Source: Usnea hakonensis
Lineage: Eukaryota; Ascomycota; Lecanoromycetes; Lecanorales; Parmeliaceae
DNA: 64,000 nucleotides
NCBI GenBank assembly: GCA_013423325.1
Contig: BLJB01000171.1
Span: forward strand, 1-64,000
Direction: 5' to 3'
Below are positions 12,362-23,930 of this stretch, one piece after another. The first letter of the stretch is position 1. The number at the start of each line of letters is the position of its first letter. A program made the translations under genes and the position numbers. Below the pieces are notes generated by a model that was not told the origin of the DNA, ran no database searches, and saw only the letters and a program-made list of their open reading frames with translations.

Positions 12362-13925
12362 ATGAGGCGGTCGTCGTATAAACTTCCGGTGGCAGCGGCT
12401 TTTCTTCTCCTGATGTTGGCTGCTGCTTCGCCTTTGCAACAACCTCAATCAATAAGCTCTGATGAGTCATGGTCCTTCTTATCAGCATGGAATTCACTGC
12501 GTTTGCTGCCACGGGCATCGGATCCGCCGCTGCAGAAAAAGAGGCAAACCGTCAACTGCACGGATACAACGGCAGCATACAATTCTGCATGCTGGCAAGA
12601 GTTACAATTGAGCAATTTTCTTCTGGGAGGGGGGGAGTGGGGAGTAGGCTGGAACAAAACGACTCCAGTTTGCGATTCTCAATCGACAGACATCAACAAT
12701 AACGACGGCGCGAATTGCTGCTTGCCTACTGAGGCATGGACGACTTGCTTTCTTCGCCTCGCACAAGGCGGAGGGACACAAGACTGTTCGCAGATCAACG
12801 CCCAATTCTGTTCTATGCCAACACAAGATTCTATCAGCAAAAATTTGGCGGGAAGTATTCGGCCAGAAGTCCAATACATACAGAAAAACATTTATGGTAT
12901 CCTGAACTCGCCGACCTCTCTTACAGAGTCGGTAGCTAACTGTCGGCTTAGCGGTCAACGATTTCTTCACTACCTACTACATGGCGCTCACATCCGCTCA
13001 GAGCACTGCACAAACGACTATTCAAGGTCTCATCAACGAGGTGGACCCGATCAAACCAACAGAGTTTACACTTGAATACCTTTTCATTGCACTCTCTGTG
13101 GGGTTGGCTTTCTTGGGAGCGCCAAGTATCGCAGTCTCAGTACTCGGACTGACCTCGATTGTGAAAAGTTCCGCTCAGGCTTTGATCATCAGTCTGCAAC
13201 AAGCACCTGGCACGGCAAAAGCGCTCTGGCCAACGGGCACCCAGAACTCGCAGTCGATCCAAATCGGCAATTTAGAAGCGGAGCTAGGGAACAGCACAAA
13301 TCAGCTTGCTAATATGATTAACAGTGCGGTCCAATTGCTAATGAGTGACATGCCAACGTTTGTCAAATTCGTCGAAAGTGGGCAATATTCGGGTACCGAA
13401 TCGCTTTCCCTACCCAGTAAAGTTGAGGGTCTCGACTATGCACTCCGGACCTACATGACCTCGGAAGCCTTCGCGCAAAACGGATGGGTAGCAGCAGCTT
13501 TCATTGGCCCTTACGAGACCGTGCAGGACCTGGAAAACGACGTAACAGGATCTGGCGGTTTTGGATGCACAATGGGCAATAATTCCGTTTGCACTGACGA
13601 GACAGGGGCAGCATATTTCTGGAGTCAGTCCACGGGTCGTGTCTACGGCTTCTCCAACCCGGATTGGAGGGGGGTCACTGCATATCAGCTACTGCAAGAC
13701 ACGGTTGACAACAATTGGGCCATTCTCCAAGTGCTCTTCGACGGCAGCTTCAATTGTACGCAGGAGGGCAACTTTGGAAACTCAATCGTCAACTTTAACT
13801 GGGATGGAACGCTAGACATTGCTTGTATCTCGCAGCTCCCGACCCGCGTTCCGTGCGGGGGATGTCCTGTTGCCCAGATCAACGGCCAATGTCCTTTTGA
13901 ACAACCAAGCTATTGCGATTCGTGA
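12362..13925 (+). CDS. Secreted or membrane-anchored fungal protein of unknown function
   Basis: Two exons, 12362-12896 and 12952-13925, give 502 aa; the 55-nt intron has a good branch site (GCTAAC) before TTAG. ATG 12362 is followed by a typical signal peptide (MRRSSYKLPVAAAFLLLMLAAASP), so the protein enters the secretory pathway. The N-terminal third is Cys-rich with a repeated spacing: VNCTDTTAAYNSACWQELQ, NCCLPTEAWTTCFLRLAQG, DCSQINAQFC. A hydrophobic stretch around residues 221-245 (IALSVGLAFLGAPSIAVSVLGL) could be a membrane helix or amphipathic helix. The C-terminus is again Cys-rich (VPCGGCPVAQINGQCPFEQPSYC). N-glycosylation sequons are present. I recall a Pfam-type fungal DUF with this layout (possibly DUF7872) but cannot confirm it. 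No enzyme motif is seen and no function is assigned. Confidence 0.82.
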
Positions 13926-15976
13926 ATGAGGGGTCTTGGACAGCTTTGACATTGTGTATTCATATATACAGCATTTCATCTTCTCTGGGAACTATTTTCT
14001 TGCATTGAGCCTTGGCGTTATCTTTTGGCTTGGCAGAGTGTCGCTGGACAGCAGCGCTGGGCTCACTCTGCAAGTCTAGGCGATGTTCGCATCGTTGTGG
14101 TTCTGGCAGACGTATTCGTCTCGTCCCACATAGATAATTAAGTAGGCTCGACGAACCGCAATATCCGGGTCAGCAGAGCCAAAAAAAACTCAAAGCGAGC
14201 AAGCAAGCGGTCTACCCACTTCAATTTCAGCACAGATATGCAGATGAATCGGTATTGTAGATGGATAAATAAATTTCAAGACCTTTGCCACTTTTATTCC
14301 TGAACTGCCCAAGATAGAAGGTAGACAGGCAGAGGTACTCAGTACAATCAGATGCACAACTAATGTTCCTTAGTAAAGGACACAAAAGTATTACGTATTA
14401 TTATTATTAAGACATGCGGCTCAAAGATGAAACTTGTCTCCCGAACGCATCCATGTAGATTTATGCATGTCATGCGTTACTTTTTTATATATACTTTAAC
14501 GATAATGAGGTACTTTACGGGTAAGATCGTCCTTTCATTAGGTACGTAGCACGTAGGTACGTACCTAGCTACTTTAGTTTTTTGGATTGCGGCTTATCAT
14601 TTGCGGCTTCTTCTTGAATGCTTGGGTGGCCAAGTACGACAGCACCTTGATTTTGGAGACAGTGAAACAGAGATCATTTCTCATTCCTGGATTGAGCGCC
14701 TCAGCTTTGATGAGGACAAGACAATCCAAAGGTTCCGTCGCATAGGCCCGACCCTCTTCCCAAGGAGTCTTGGCGTTGTTGGGTTATCAGTTCATGAAGT
14801 AAGTTCATGAAGTAAGTCGAACCAGATCATTTGTGGGGTTTTTACATTATCATATCCAGTCTCCTTTCACATGCCAATTCCATGTTCTACGTCTCATAGC
14901 AGCTCAGAGACTGTGTCTAGCAATTCAGATGTGAATTGTTGATGTGGTTGGAGTGTTTTGATTCTTTCAATAGGTTCGATTCCTAATAGCGCTGGTACAA
15001 TGGTGTAGGGGTTTTTTTCCATTCTCTGACGTGTGTTGGTATCGGAGAAAATTCTCCACTATCTTGGTAGGCGGAGGATTTGTAACTTGTAATTACCAAG
15101 GAGTAATAATGATGATGCAGATTTGATCTATTAGCAGTATAGCAAGACCTCCTATAAGGGCGCGGTAAAGTAAGGTAAGGTAGGTAGGTATCTTAAGGTA
15201 AGGTAAGGTAAGGTAAGGTAAGGTAAGGTAAGGTAAGGTAAGGTAAGGTAAGGTATTGCTCCCCGGCCCTAAAAGTACCTTAGAGCGGGTGAAACAAAAT
15301 TAGGTAGAGATTTACTCTACTGAGCGTGGATCAATCGATTAATACCTTAGTCTGCCGTCAGATCGTTCGTGACCTTGAGACTGCCTACAGCAACTGCAGC
15401 AAACATCTTCAGACGGAATTCTGATTTAGCACTTTTGCACTGTCGCCATCCCCACCCTTGCTTGTCGCTGCTTCTACCCCAGCACCTTTTGCGCTCGTTT
15501 ACCATTTATCGTTCGTTTTTGTTCTATCCATGGAACGTGACTGCATCATCCCTGCACCAGCTGTTGTAGCTTAGCATCCAAAAAGCTCCGCATCTCCCAC
15601 CATTTCACCATCACATCTTAGCATCTTATCATCTACCGCGATACTGCATAATTAGTCGGACAAGCATTAATAAACAAAAGGTGGAGGTGGAGTCTTGTCG
15701 TCAATGACCGGAACAATCAAAGCAACCCACCAAGCCTATCCATCCACCAACAAGCCCATTGACACAACTCCGAGCATACCGCCACCTCTCATCTCGAAAT
15801 CAGATGGCCTGTCATCCCCCCTCAATATCTGGTTTGACTTTTTTTTATGCAACTCATTCCGCGGTTTACTGCTGTTGAAGTTCTCACCACCACAATCAAC
15901 CTCGACCATCATCTCGCCGTCTGGACGGCGATAGCAATTGCCATATCGTCCTGGCTCACACCTGAAGACTAGAAAG
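13926..15976. other. Intergenic, 2.05 kb
   Basis: 3' flank of the secreted protein, then AT-rich DNA with many GGTACGTA/TACCTAG-like words (14530-14580), then the pentanucleotide repeat at 15194-15254, then a pyrimidine-rich probable promoter and leader of the next gene (15400-15900). Short open frames here lack ATG starts or homology. A perfect tRNA B-box word at about 14975 has no matching acceptor stem. Confidence 0.45.
15194..15254. repeat. (TAAGG)n pentanucleotide tandem repeat, about 12 copies
   Basis: Uninterrupted TAAGG units run from about 15194 to 15254, preceded by degenerate GGTAGG/TAAGG units from 15163. It is a clean microsatellite about 720 bp upstream of the start codon at 15977. 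It is not the fungal telomere repeat (TTAGGG). Confidence 0.95.
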
Positions 15977-18617
15977 ATGTCGCTTCCCCCCAAAGAAGCT
16001 ATCATCAGTTTAACTAAGCTGTCCGAAACGCAAAGGAAGATAAATAAAGTGGAGCAGCCACTAGACGCTCGACTGAGACGACTCAAAGCCAAAATTCTTC
16101 CCGATTCGCCTTACATTTTACATGTTAGATCTACGTATCGGCAGAGCCCAGAGCACGCAAACCTCTGGCGAGTTGGTACCCGTTTCGACCCGAACGAAGA
16201 AGAGCTGCAGTATCTCACTTTCAAAGACCGGACGAATGACTCGACGCCTGGTCTTTTTTGTCGTGGCGGATGGGACGATGGGAAAGGAGGATTAGCCCCA
16301 CCGGAAGAGCCATACAGCAGAACTAGTAGCGACGGCACCCCGCTTCAAGGGCAGGGTCGGAAGAAGAAAATCAGCTTGGCGGACTACAACAAACGAGACA
16401 AGAATAAGGCCGCTACAGTTATAACAAACCCCGCAAGCCCGAAATCAAAGGAACAGCAGATTTTTGGATTGAATAACAAGGGACCTCATGCGAGTATTGG
16501 AATGCGCAAGCTTTCCCAAGCTGAGCAGCACGGCCAAACGAGGTACGCTCTGCTGATGATTGGATGCTTTACAGACACTTATATTTGAAAGATCGTTCGA
16601 AGCGGTGAAAGTAGGGAAAGACCTCGATGCTGCCGAGCAACTTCCAGCGGCCCCATCTGCTACGAAAGCGCGAATCACACCCGAGACCACTAATACCGCA
16701 TCAGCAGAGCCGCGCAAAACCACCCCTCAGAGAATGGATGCTGAAATCATCACGCACTCGTTTGCTGCGCAAAAGCTGAAACCTCAGAACCATCCGAAGA
16801 CTGAGAAGGCGCCGACAGAAAACCAGCCCAGGCCCAAAAACATTGTATCAAAAGATCATAAGAAGGTGGCAACTGATCATTATGGTCTCCCCCCAATGCT
16901 ATCGCCCACTCTACCTTCAGAGATTGAAGAGGAGCTAGCCAAGCTAAATCAAAGCAGTCGAAGAACTAGTGACACGATCGCAAAAAGCAAAAGCAAAAGC
17001 AAAAGCCCCCTCCCATCTTCGAGAGGCAAGCAACAGAAGGGTGATTGGACGTGCTCGTCAATGGATGAAGACGACGCAGGGTTAGGTCGCGGAGCAAAGA
17101 CTTTCGCATTGAGCACGGCCAGCCCGACAGCTTCCACCAAGCCTGTCAAACCCCAGCCAAGTCAACCGGAAGTGACCTCGGCTCCTCGTCAAGCAATCAA
17201 AAACACTGTATCGAACAAAATCACACCCACAAAAGCGAACGGGCTTCTCAGATCTCCGGTTACAGTACCGGCAACGGCATCGACAACACCTCAAAGAATC
17301 GAGAAACGAAGAATGCGCCTGCTCCTGAAGGTAAAGAAGAAGACAAGTCGTAAGAATCTTGCTCAGTATCTAAGGTTACCACCAACACCAGGAAAGTACC
17401 CGCACATCCGTCGTGCGATGGAGCAAGAACAGCGTCCGAGAACTCCGCAGTCGGAGCAGAAGCATGCTAACAATCTTCCCCATCATCGAGCTGAGGATCA
17501 TGCGAGATCAAAGCGTAACGATATAGAGGCGCTGAAAGCCGGTGAGAAGCGGCGAAGGTCCCCTAATCGAAGAGACGAGGCGGAGCTTCCGGCTAAGCGT
17601 CACAAAACTCCAGGATGGCCCCCGCAAAACGCTCACACACCGAAACAATCTTCACACAATTCTCCCACGCCATCGAATATAGGAAGTGCGCAGAAACCAC
17701 AATTACTCACTCCGAAGGCTGATCCCAGGAGCGCTCCTATGCTGCGCGTCGAATCAGGTGAGGGCTCGACTGCTACACCACGAGGCCTTGCTCCGAACGG
17801 CACCCCAAATGTCCCAGATGCTGGAAATCGGCGTAACTCTGTCACTTCGTCCGGTGGTCGCAGGCCTGGTTTGCAAGATGTGAAGCGTGACGCTAATAAG
17901 TATCTGAAACAAGCAACTGATTTGAAGCATGCTTCGGATGTATTCTTGAGGGAAATGTCCAACATGACTGATGGCGAGCGCAGACAAGGTGTCATGAGAG
18001 GCACAGAATCTGTACTCTGCTTCATTTTGGCTTTTACCCTTTTTGACGAAACTCAACGACAATTTGGGCAATATGGCAACATTGAAGGCTGGAGATCAGT
18101 GCTTCGGCTTTTGGATGTTATCATTAGAGAAGCTCAGCCCTTCAAACATCTGACTGGCCTCCTTTACCAGCTTGAAGGTATAATTCGAGACTACGTGATT
18201 TCCTACGATTTTCAAAGGCTTGATTACAATCCACTGGAGCAGAAAATAGCCGAAACTGCAGTCGCGGATTCTACGAAGACGAAAGAAGAGTGCAAAGCTG
18301 CAGCATATCACGGGGCTTTCCGTGAATCTCGCCGTAACTTTGACAGATCGCAGATTGCATGGCGCATGGGACTAGACCTTTTGAGAGTCAGCGATATCGA
18401 ATCTGAGTATCCCATGACTTGGGCCAAGCGCGAAGCACATCTTTTGCTCCCTGCCAAGCCAGTAGATGCCGTACTGCAAGGCGAGTATCAACGGAGATTT
18501 AATCTGCCTATGGGGTCTATGACTAGCGGTCTGCAGGCTGTTAATTTTGGGATGAGCTTTCTCGAGGAATGGTCGAAGAAGAACAGTGTCAAATGGGAAC
18601 CAAAGCTTGAGCTTTAG
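15977..18617 (+). CDS. Large conserved fungal protein, function unknown
   Basis: Two exons, 15977-16542 and 16592-18617, give 863 aa. The in-frame join GQTR/SFEAVKVG uses an intron of 49 nt ending in GAAAG. ATG 15977 is the first in-frame ATG. The N-terminal 130 residues look folded (LRRLKAKILPDSPYIL, WRVGTRFDPNEEELQYLTF, FCRGGWDDGKG). The middle 450 residues are basic, Ser/Pro/Lys-rich and disordered, with a short conserved-looking island HYGLPPMLSPTLPSEIEEEL and a KSKSKSKS run. The last 230 residues are helical and ordered (DVKRDANKYLKQATDLKHASD, ESVLCFILAFTLFDE, GWRSVLRLLDVIIREAQPFKHL, SQIAWRMGLDLL). The charge pattern suggests a nuclear or chromatin-associated scaffold, but this is inference. 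I do not recognise a named family. Confidence 0.8.
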
Positions 18618-19225
18618 GACATGCGGTCCATCGCGAGGGTAGAGGTTGGATTTGCAAATATATTTCAAGGCGTTGTGGGATGAATAGGTGGAGCGATGAT
18701 ACTTATGACTAAGAGTTGGAACATCGATATCATGTATTACGACGGGCATAGCGAAGTAGGATTTGCAGCGATTTTACGATTACCCCGGCTCAGGTGAGCC
18801 AAGCGATAGTTTTATGCAAATACACGAGATTTTCGTGGAGGATCGAGGGATATTGGGAACGGGCGGAGGCGGTAATGCGTCCGATAATGACACGAAGTCA
18901 CCGATGACTTCTTAGGAGAGACCTACTAGGATTGACAGGAATTAAGATCAGTTTCCAGCCATGTTTCCTTGATTTTCGAGAATATCAATCCATGTAAACC
19001 CAATGCGAACTTGGCTTCATATTGCCCCAGTATGCTATGTAAGTTGTATGCATGATACACCACCTCTCATTGTGACATGTACGCAACGACAACTACTCGG
19101 TCTCCCAATCACGCCACCCAACAGGATGGGAAGAGGAAAGGAAAAGTGGGCAGGGAGAAAGAGAAGGCAAAACCGTTGTCAACAAGCGGGCGACAATATA
19201 ACAGCCGTAGATACTCTTGTTCCTA
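18618..19225. other. Convergent intergenic region
   Basis: Holds the 3' flanks of the gene ending at 18617 and the ENGase gene ending at 19226. No further gene or RNA is seen. Confidence 0.45.
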
Positions 19226-21743
19226 TCAAGCAACGCCTAAATCGCCCCTCGATAGCTGCATCGGCCGGCTGATGATCTCACTACCTCCAAAAAGACGTCC
19301 ACGTATAATCACCTCTGTTCTTGTACCCTCGCAGCCATGAAAGTCTTCACTGTGGATCGGAAATTCCATACAATACGCTTTGCCAAGCTCCTTTCCGCCC
19401 ATCATGACATCAAAGTACGAGAATGGGCCCGTTGTCTTGCTCCATGGTAAACAGGCCGCCTCTGAACAGCCCGAGCCGCTCCAATTCCATGCCAGTCTTT
19501 GATCACTGTATGGAGAAGTGCCACGCTCCACCACCCTCACGTGATCGACGATCCAGGTCGATTTTATTTGGCTTTCAGGTTTGATAGTGAGGTTCAAGAT
19601 TCGGTACAGAGCCAATGGGTTCGGATCTTCGACCAGGCCCATACCGTATACTCCAAATTCTACTAGGCGCGAGCTGGCCGTAGGGAAAGACAGCATGATC
19701 GTCTTGTCCTGGACTTGGCCCAGAAAGGAAGAGAGTATTCCCACATGGTCGTAAGAAAGGGTTCCGGAGGTTCCAGAGTCTGAAACAGTGTAGCCCATGT
19801 AGAAACCAAACGCTACTCCTATGACTGCTTTGAGACATGTGAATCTGATTTTAGCGGCGAGCGATCTATTGGCAATCATGTTCAACTTGAAAAGGCATAG
19901 ACGATAACGTGCTATGCTCCCAGACCCTGAGCTGCTCATTTCCAAAAAGGCCATCTTCTCGTTCTTGCCGATGATTTTCGTATTCACGATTATGCCTTCT
20001 TCGAGAGGCTCATCCGGCAATTGTCCGTAAAGCACACGGGTCTGAGGCCCGTCTGACGCTTGCTCCCAATCGGGTACTGACATAGGCAATAGATGAGGCA
20101 GTGGTCCCTGAGATCCAAGGCTTGAACGGATAGGCTTCTTACTCTAGACACACGCACATGGCCTTAATCAATCGTCATCGATCATGAACGATGGCTTACC
20201 TGCGCTCCTAAATCTGCCACCCATTCGAAAGCTCTCTTGAAGTCAGTTTCGAAGAAGCATGCTGATCCAGCGGGGAACTCGCGAGCGTGACTGACAAGAG
20301 GACTCCTCATGTACTCTCGGGTGTGATGGGGAAGTGTTCCGTGACAATCACAGCCTAGTTCCGACGGTAGGAGCTTCCCAAGCCACACGGCGTTTTCGAC
20401 GCATTCTGCGGTCGACGGACCATGCCGAGCAGAGGTGGAAAAGTGCTCGTGGGTCCAGGCTGGCCCAAAGATAGCTGTGGAGAAGCCTGCCTCCGCCAAA
20501 ACGCACGTGGCCTAGATATCAGGTACAGTGAGCGTTCACCCCCGTAGTAAAAATTTTGGGGTTAGATGATGCTTCCTTCGGTCAAAGGTAGACTATGGTT
20601 CTTAAGCTTACAAGCCCGGTATTTGTCCCTCCTCCTCCTTTTGGAGGGAATGTGATTCGTGGCGGACCTGGCGTACCAGTGTTTTGAGCCCACACGTCAA
20701 TACCAAAAGAAATTCTGTCCGGCTGAAGCCCGTGTCTTTCGGCCGTTGACTCCGACTCCTTCAATTCCTTCATTGTCCATCTATAGTTCGTGAAAAGTGA
20801 GTCCGCAATAAGGGCAAAGGGAACATTCTTCGGGGTTAAGCCATTTTGATAGTCGACTTCGTTATCAGTAGTGAATGAATCATCTCCAAATTTGCAAAGT
20901 CAGCGTTACGTTCTTAAGTGGGATTCGAGTTTCGATACGTGCTCGTATCGTAAATAAATCTCAACATATGTCTCGCAATAGATTTTTCTGAAAGCAGTTG
21001 AGAAGGATTCAACACATAATAAAAGTACACTTACACCAGACAACGCTTCCGGGGCCCAGTAGCCGCTTGAGACTACGGACAAATGCACACACCTTCCCCG
21101 TTTGATCTTTGATGATTTTGGGAATTTCCAGTTCAATATTGAGCAGCCATCCGTCAAAACCGAAGACTTCTGCCAAGGTAGCTAATTGCTTGGCTACTTT
21201 GAATTCGTCATTCACTTGATCTAGCATCCGCTCTGCATGAGTTTTTCCAGGCTCAAGAATAAAAGTCCCTAAGACCTTGACACCATTACGATGCATTGTG
21301 TTTATCCATGTCGGCGGTGGGACACATACAAGCTTGTGAGAGAAGTAGACAAATGTATCAACGTATTGAGGGTAATTGCAAGCGTACATTTTGTCTACTA
21401 GTAGGGACGGACGTACACTCTCGTAGTCATGGTAACCACCACTATAGTCATGACACAGCAATACAGAGCTAGTAGGGCCTCCATGATCATGGACTTGGGA
21501 GGCCGAGCGTTTCAAGAGCGGCGTGTTAGCCTGTTGGATGGGGTCGACATCATCTGCGGACCAGGTATCTAGCTCATCGAAGTCGTCAAAGTAGACCAGA
21601 CCTCTGGCTCCATCACGAAGTCTTCGTGCCCGTCGCTCTTCTTGCGATGGACCTGTATCGGCTGGCGGATTGATAACATCTCTTAACTTCTTGCCAAAAT
21701 GCCATCCAATTTTCTTCCAGTCTGGAAATCCAATGGACAGCAT
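19226..21743 (-). CDS. Cytosolic endo-beta-N-acetylglucosaminidase (GH85)
   Basis: ENGase cleaves the chitobiose core of N-glycans; the cytosolic form processes free oligosaccharides and glycans from misfolded proteins leaving the ER. Exons (transcript order) 21743-21035, 20883-20612, 20511-20200 and 20143-19226 encode 736 aa. There is no signal peptide, in line with a cytosolic enzyme. GH85 features: VLLCHDYSGGYHDYE near residues 94-108, WINTMHRNGVKVLGTF near 146-161, and the catalytic Asn-x-Glu in GFDGWLLNIE (Asn202, Glu204), where Asn orients the substrate acetamido group and Glu is the acid/base. Downstream are DALT-like SFTTDNEVDYQNGL, FGIDVWAQNT and GPAWTHEHF. The C-terminal 300 residues form the usual beta-sandwich region. 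The first intron is long for this locus (151 nt); the rest are 100 and 56 nt. Confidence 0.93.
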
Positions 21744-22076
21744 TGATTATGATTGAAGAGGCAGCTGGTTGACCCCACAGGTAAAGATCACTTGAGGACT
21801 CGATATTTGATGAGGTTCAGAGAAGGAATGTAATATTACAAGTAGATGTTTTGAAGCACATGATACGATGATGTAACGAATGTAGCCGGAAGACGTGCCA
21901 GTCTCACTCGGTGGCTCATGAAGCGAGTGACGAAAGTCTCTGTCTGTTGAGTTGCTTTAACTAGGTCCCTCTGCTGGACAATTTGGACTTCTCCTTTCTT
22001 ATCAATTTGAGTCTCACGGCGTCGTCTCCTAGAGCGCTTGAGCGTTGAGTATTTTAATTTACTTAGCCACTACGAG

Positions 22077-22112
22077 TAGGTAAAGTACCTAAACACATAG
22101 GTACTTTACCTA
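22077..22112. repeat. Perfect 15-bp inverted repeat (6-nt loop)
   Basis: Left arm TAGGTAAAGTACCTA (22077-22091), loop AACACA, right arm TAGGTACTTTACCTA (22098-22112); arms are exactly complementary. It lies about 330 bp upstream of the ENGase start codon. It may be a MITE terminal remnant, a cruciform or a regulator site; nothing in the sequence decides. Confidence 0.9.
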
Positions 22113-23210
22113 GCTACTTAAAGTAAGTAGCAGTCGATTATTAAGCGCGCTTTCCGCGAAAGTAAAGTTCATGATCACCAACAGTCCATTCGCTTTCCAG
22201 ACGGAATATACAGATTAGTGCATGCATAGGCTTTGCAGGCTTGAATCTGAATAGAGATTTCGGGCCGAGTACGGTACGTGATGTGATTGTACCCTTCTTT
22301 ACCAAGATCTGACTCCTAAGACATATGATAGGAGTAGGATCGTCGTCCTTCTACTTCGTAAGTCTACTCTTGGGCTTAGGATTATTGCCTTGAAGAGTAA
22401 TCCTGATTTAGAGACGCCCGTTGGCTCGCTTTGATGTGCAACAGCCTATCAGTAATGAATTAGAAGATAGCCACTCTGACGTTCAACAGTGATCAAATGT
22501 ACCTTTGTGCATCCGCTGTCCTACAGCCATAATTGCAGATCCACCGCCATCCGGGGGTGGGGAGAGGGGGGAGAGCGGTGCTGGCGCTGGGAATAAATCA
22601 CATTTGAGAACGAGCAAGTGTTCGATCCATCAAGGTTGTCCTGGAGTATCTATCAAACAATGAGTCCTAACCAATACCCATTGACATGTACAAGCAAAGG
22701 AATCCTGAAAGTCGTACTTTTTTCCATTATTGCATGCTTTTAGCTTCATTTTATCTACGGCGAATGGGACTTAGTCCTCAGTTCAGAAACTATGTCCTTT
22801 GAGACGTTTGATCCTTACACTTTCTTTACTATGTTGGTCCAAGCTTGCATATGATCATCTTAATCTGCTATTTGCAAATTCTTGCGATACAATGGGGGGA
22901 AGCCAAATTTAATCTATCGAATGCTCAAGGAAAACCCATAGAAATGAGCAGCGATATGTCAACAGCTGTGAAAGGTCATCTCATGGCCCTACCCGACGTT
23001 ACTATATAGGGATGGCAAAGATGACTTGATACACTAGTAGCGCTACGCTATATAATTGTATGTGATCGTCTATTAGTAAGCAGTCATGTATCAACAGTCG
23101 ATAAATGAAAGCTGATTTGCTTCCTTTAGATCGAGTGACAATGCTTTTGACAACATGAGTGCGTTCTACCACTCTTTCATGGAAAATTTTCTGGACTATG
23201 TCCTAGGATG

Positions 23211-23432
23211 ATGCCTACTACCAATGTCACCAACAAGTCGACCGGCAGCCAAAAGTTGCCTGAACCTCGTTCGCCAACGTCTACCACCACCATTGTTCCA
23301 AGCACTATCATTGATGCTGTTATACTTCTCGTGCTTGTTGGCGCCAATGGTCTTCTGCTCTCATATAGTAGACCTTACCAGACCATGGGGAAGAAGAAAG
23401 TCAAAGCAAAGAATGAGAGTGTCTGCGAATAA
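23211..23432 (+). pseudogene. Possible small membrane protein or gene relic
   Basis: An open frame from ATG 23211 (another ATG at 23208) to TAA 23430-23432 encodes about 73 aa: a Ser/Thr/Pro-rich start, one hydrophobic helix (TIIDAVILLVLVGANGLLL) and a basic tail (MGKKKVKAKNES). The same frame stays open after the TAA for another 56 codons, to TGA 23601-23603, with a basic, coding-like sequence (DYGLVRAMYRIRKAGAAEAGKNEANRRRGGG). This fits a once-longer membrane protein broken by one nonsense change, a stop-codon readthrough product, or chance. There is no recognised homology. Confidence 0.3.
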
Positions 23433-23930
23433 GATTATGGACTGGTGCGAGCGATGTACAGAATTCGGAAAGCTGGTGCTGCTGAGGCAGGAAAGAACGA
23501 GGCTAATCGAAGAAGAGGCGGAGGGTCGATGTTGACGGTTGAAGACCAAAATAGGAAGACTAGTGATATGTTATCAAAGTATGTGGTTCCAACAACCCTT
23601 TGAAGTATGACGGCGATTTTAGAAGTCTCGTCTATGGCCCTCGCTGGTTGCAGGTAGGAAGGTGGAATTTACGTAGCAGAGAGGCTCAGAGGATCGATTT
23701 GGTGCAAGCGTGCCAAGACATATAGTACGAAAGCTCTCTCAGTGGTCGTGTCCTTGACAATGACAGCTATCTGCGCGCTCAGTAAAATCAACTTACAGAC
23801 TTGAAAAAAGTCAGCAAAGATTATTAGCGAATGAACCTTTCCAGATCCTCTTCAATTATTCCTGAGATAGTCAGACCTCGCAACGCGTTTCATAGGGTTA
23901 GCTGGACCTGAGCCAGCCTCCACCGGAGCA

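Larger units (their letters stand above)
21744..23930. other. Divergent intergenic region, 2.2 kb
   Basis: Lies between the ENGase start and the Erd2 start. It contains a perfect 15-bp inverted repeat at 22077-22112 in an AT-rich TACCTA-rich patch, a G-rich run at 22552-22575, and a doubtful small open frame at 23211-23432 listed separately. No other gene is seen. Confidence 0.45.

Noticed and set aside
14970..14995. tRNA gene suggested by the perfect B-box word GGTTCGATTCC
   Set aside because: The T-stem is one pair short and no 5' acceptor strand complementary to the following TAGCGCT lies 50-80 nt upstream; no A box fits.
15194..15254. Telomere-like repeat or internal telomeric sequence
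   Set aside because: The unit is TAAGG, not TTAGGG, and it lies among ordinary genes.
16543..16574. 32-nt intron in the 863-aa protein gene ending at TTTACAG
   Set aside because: Too short for a fungal intron and out of phase; the GAAAG acceptor at 16591 gives 49 nt and keeps the frame.
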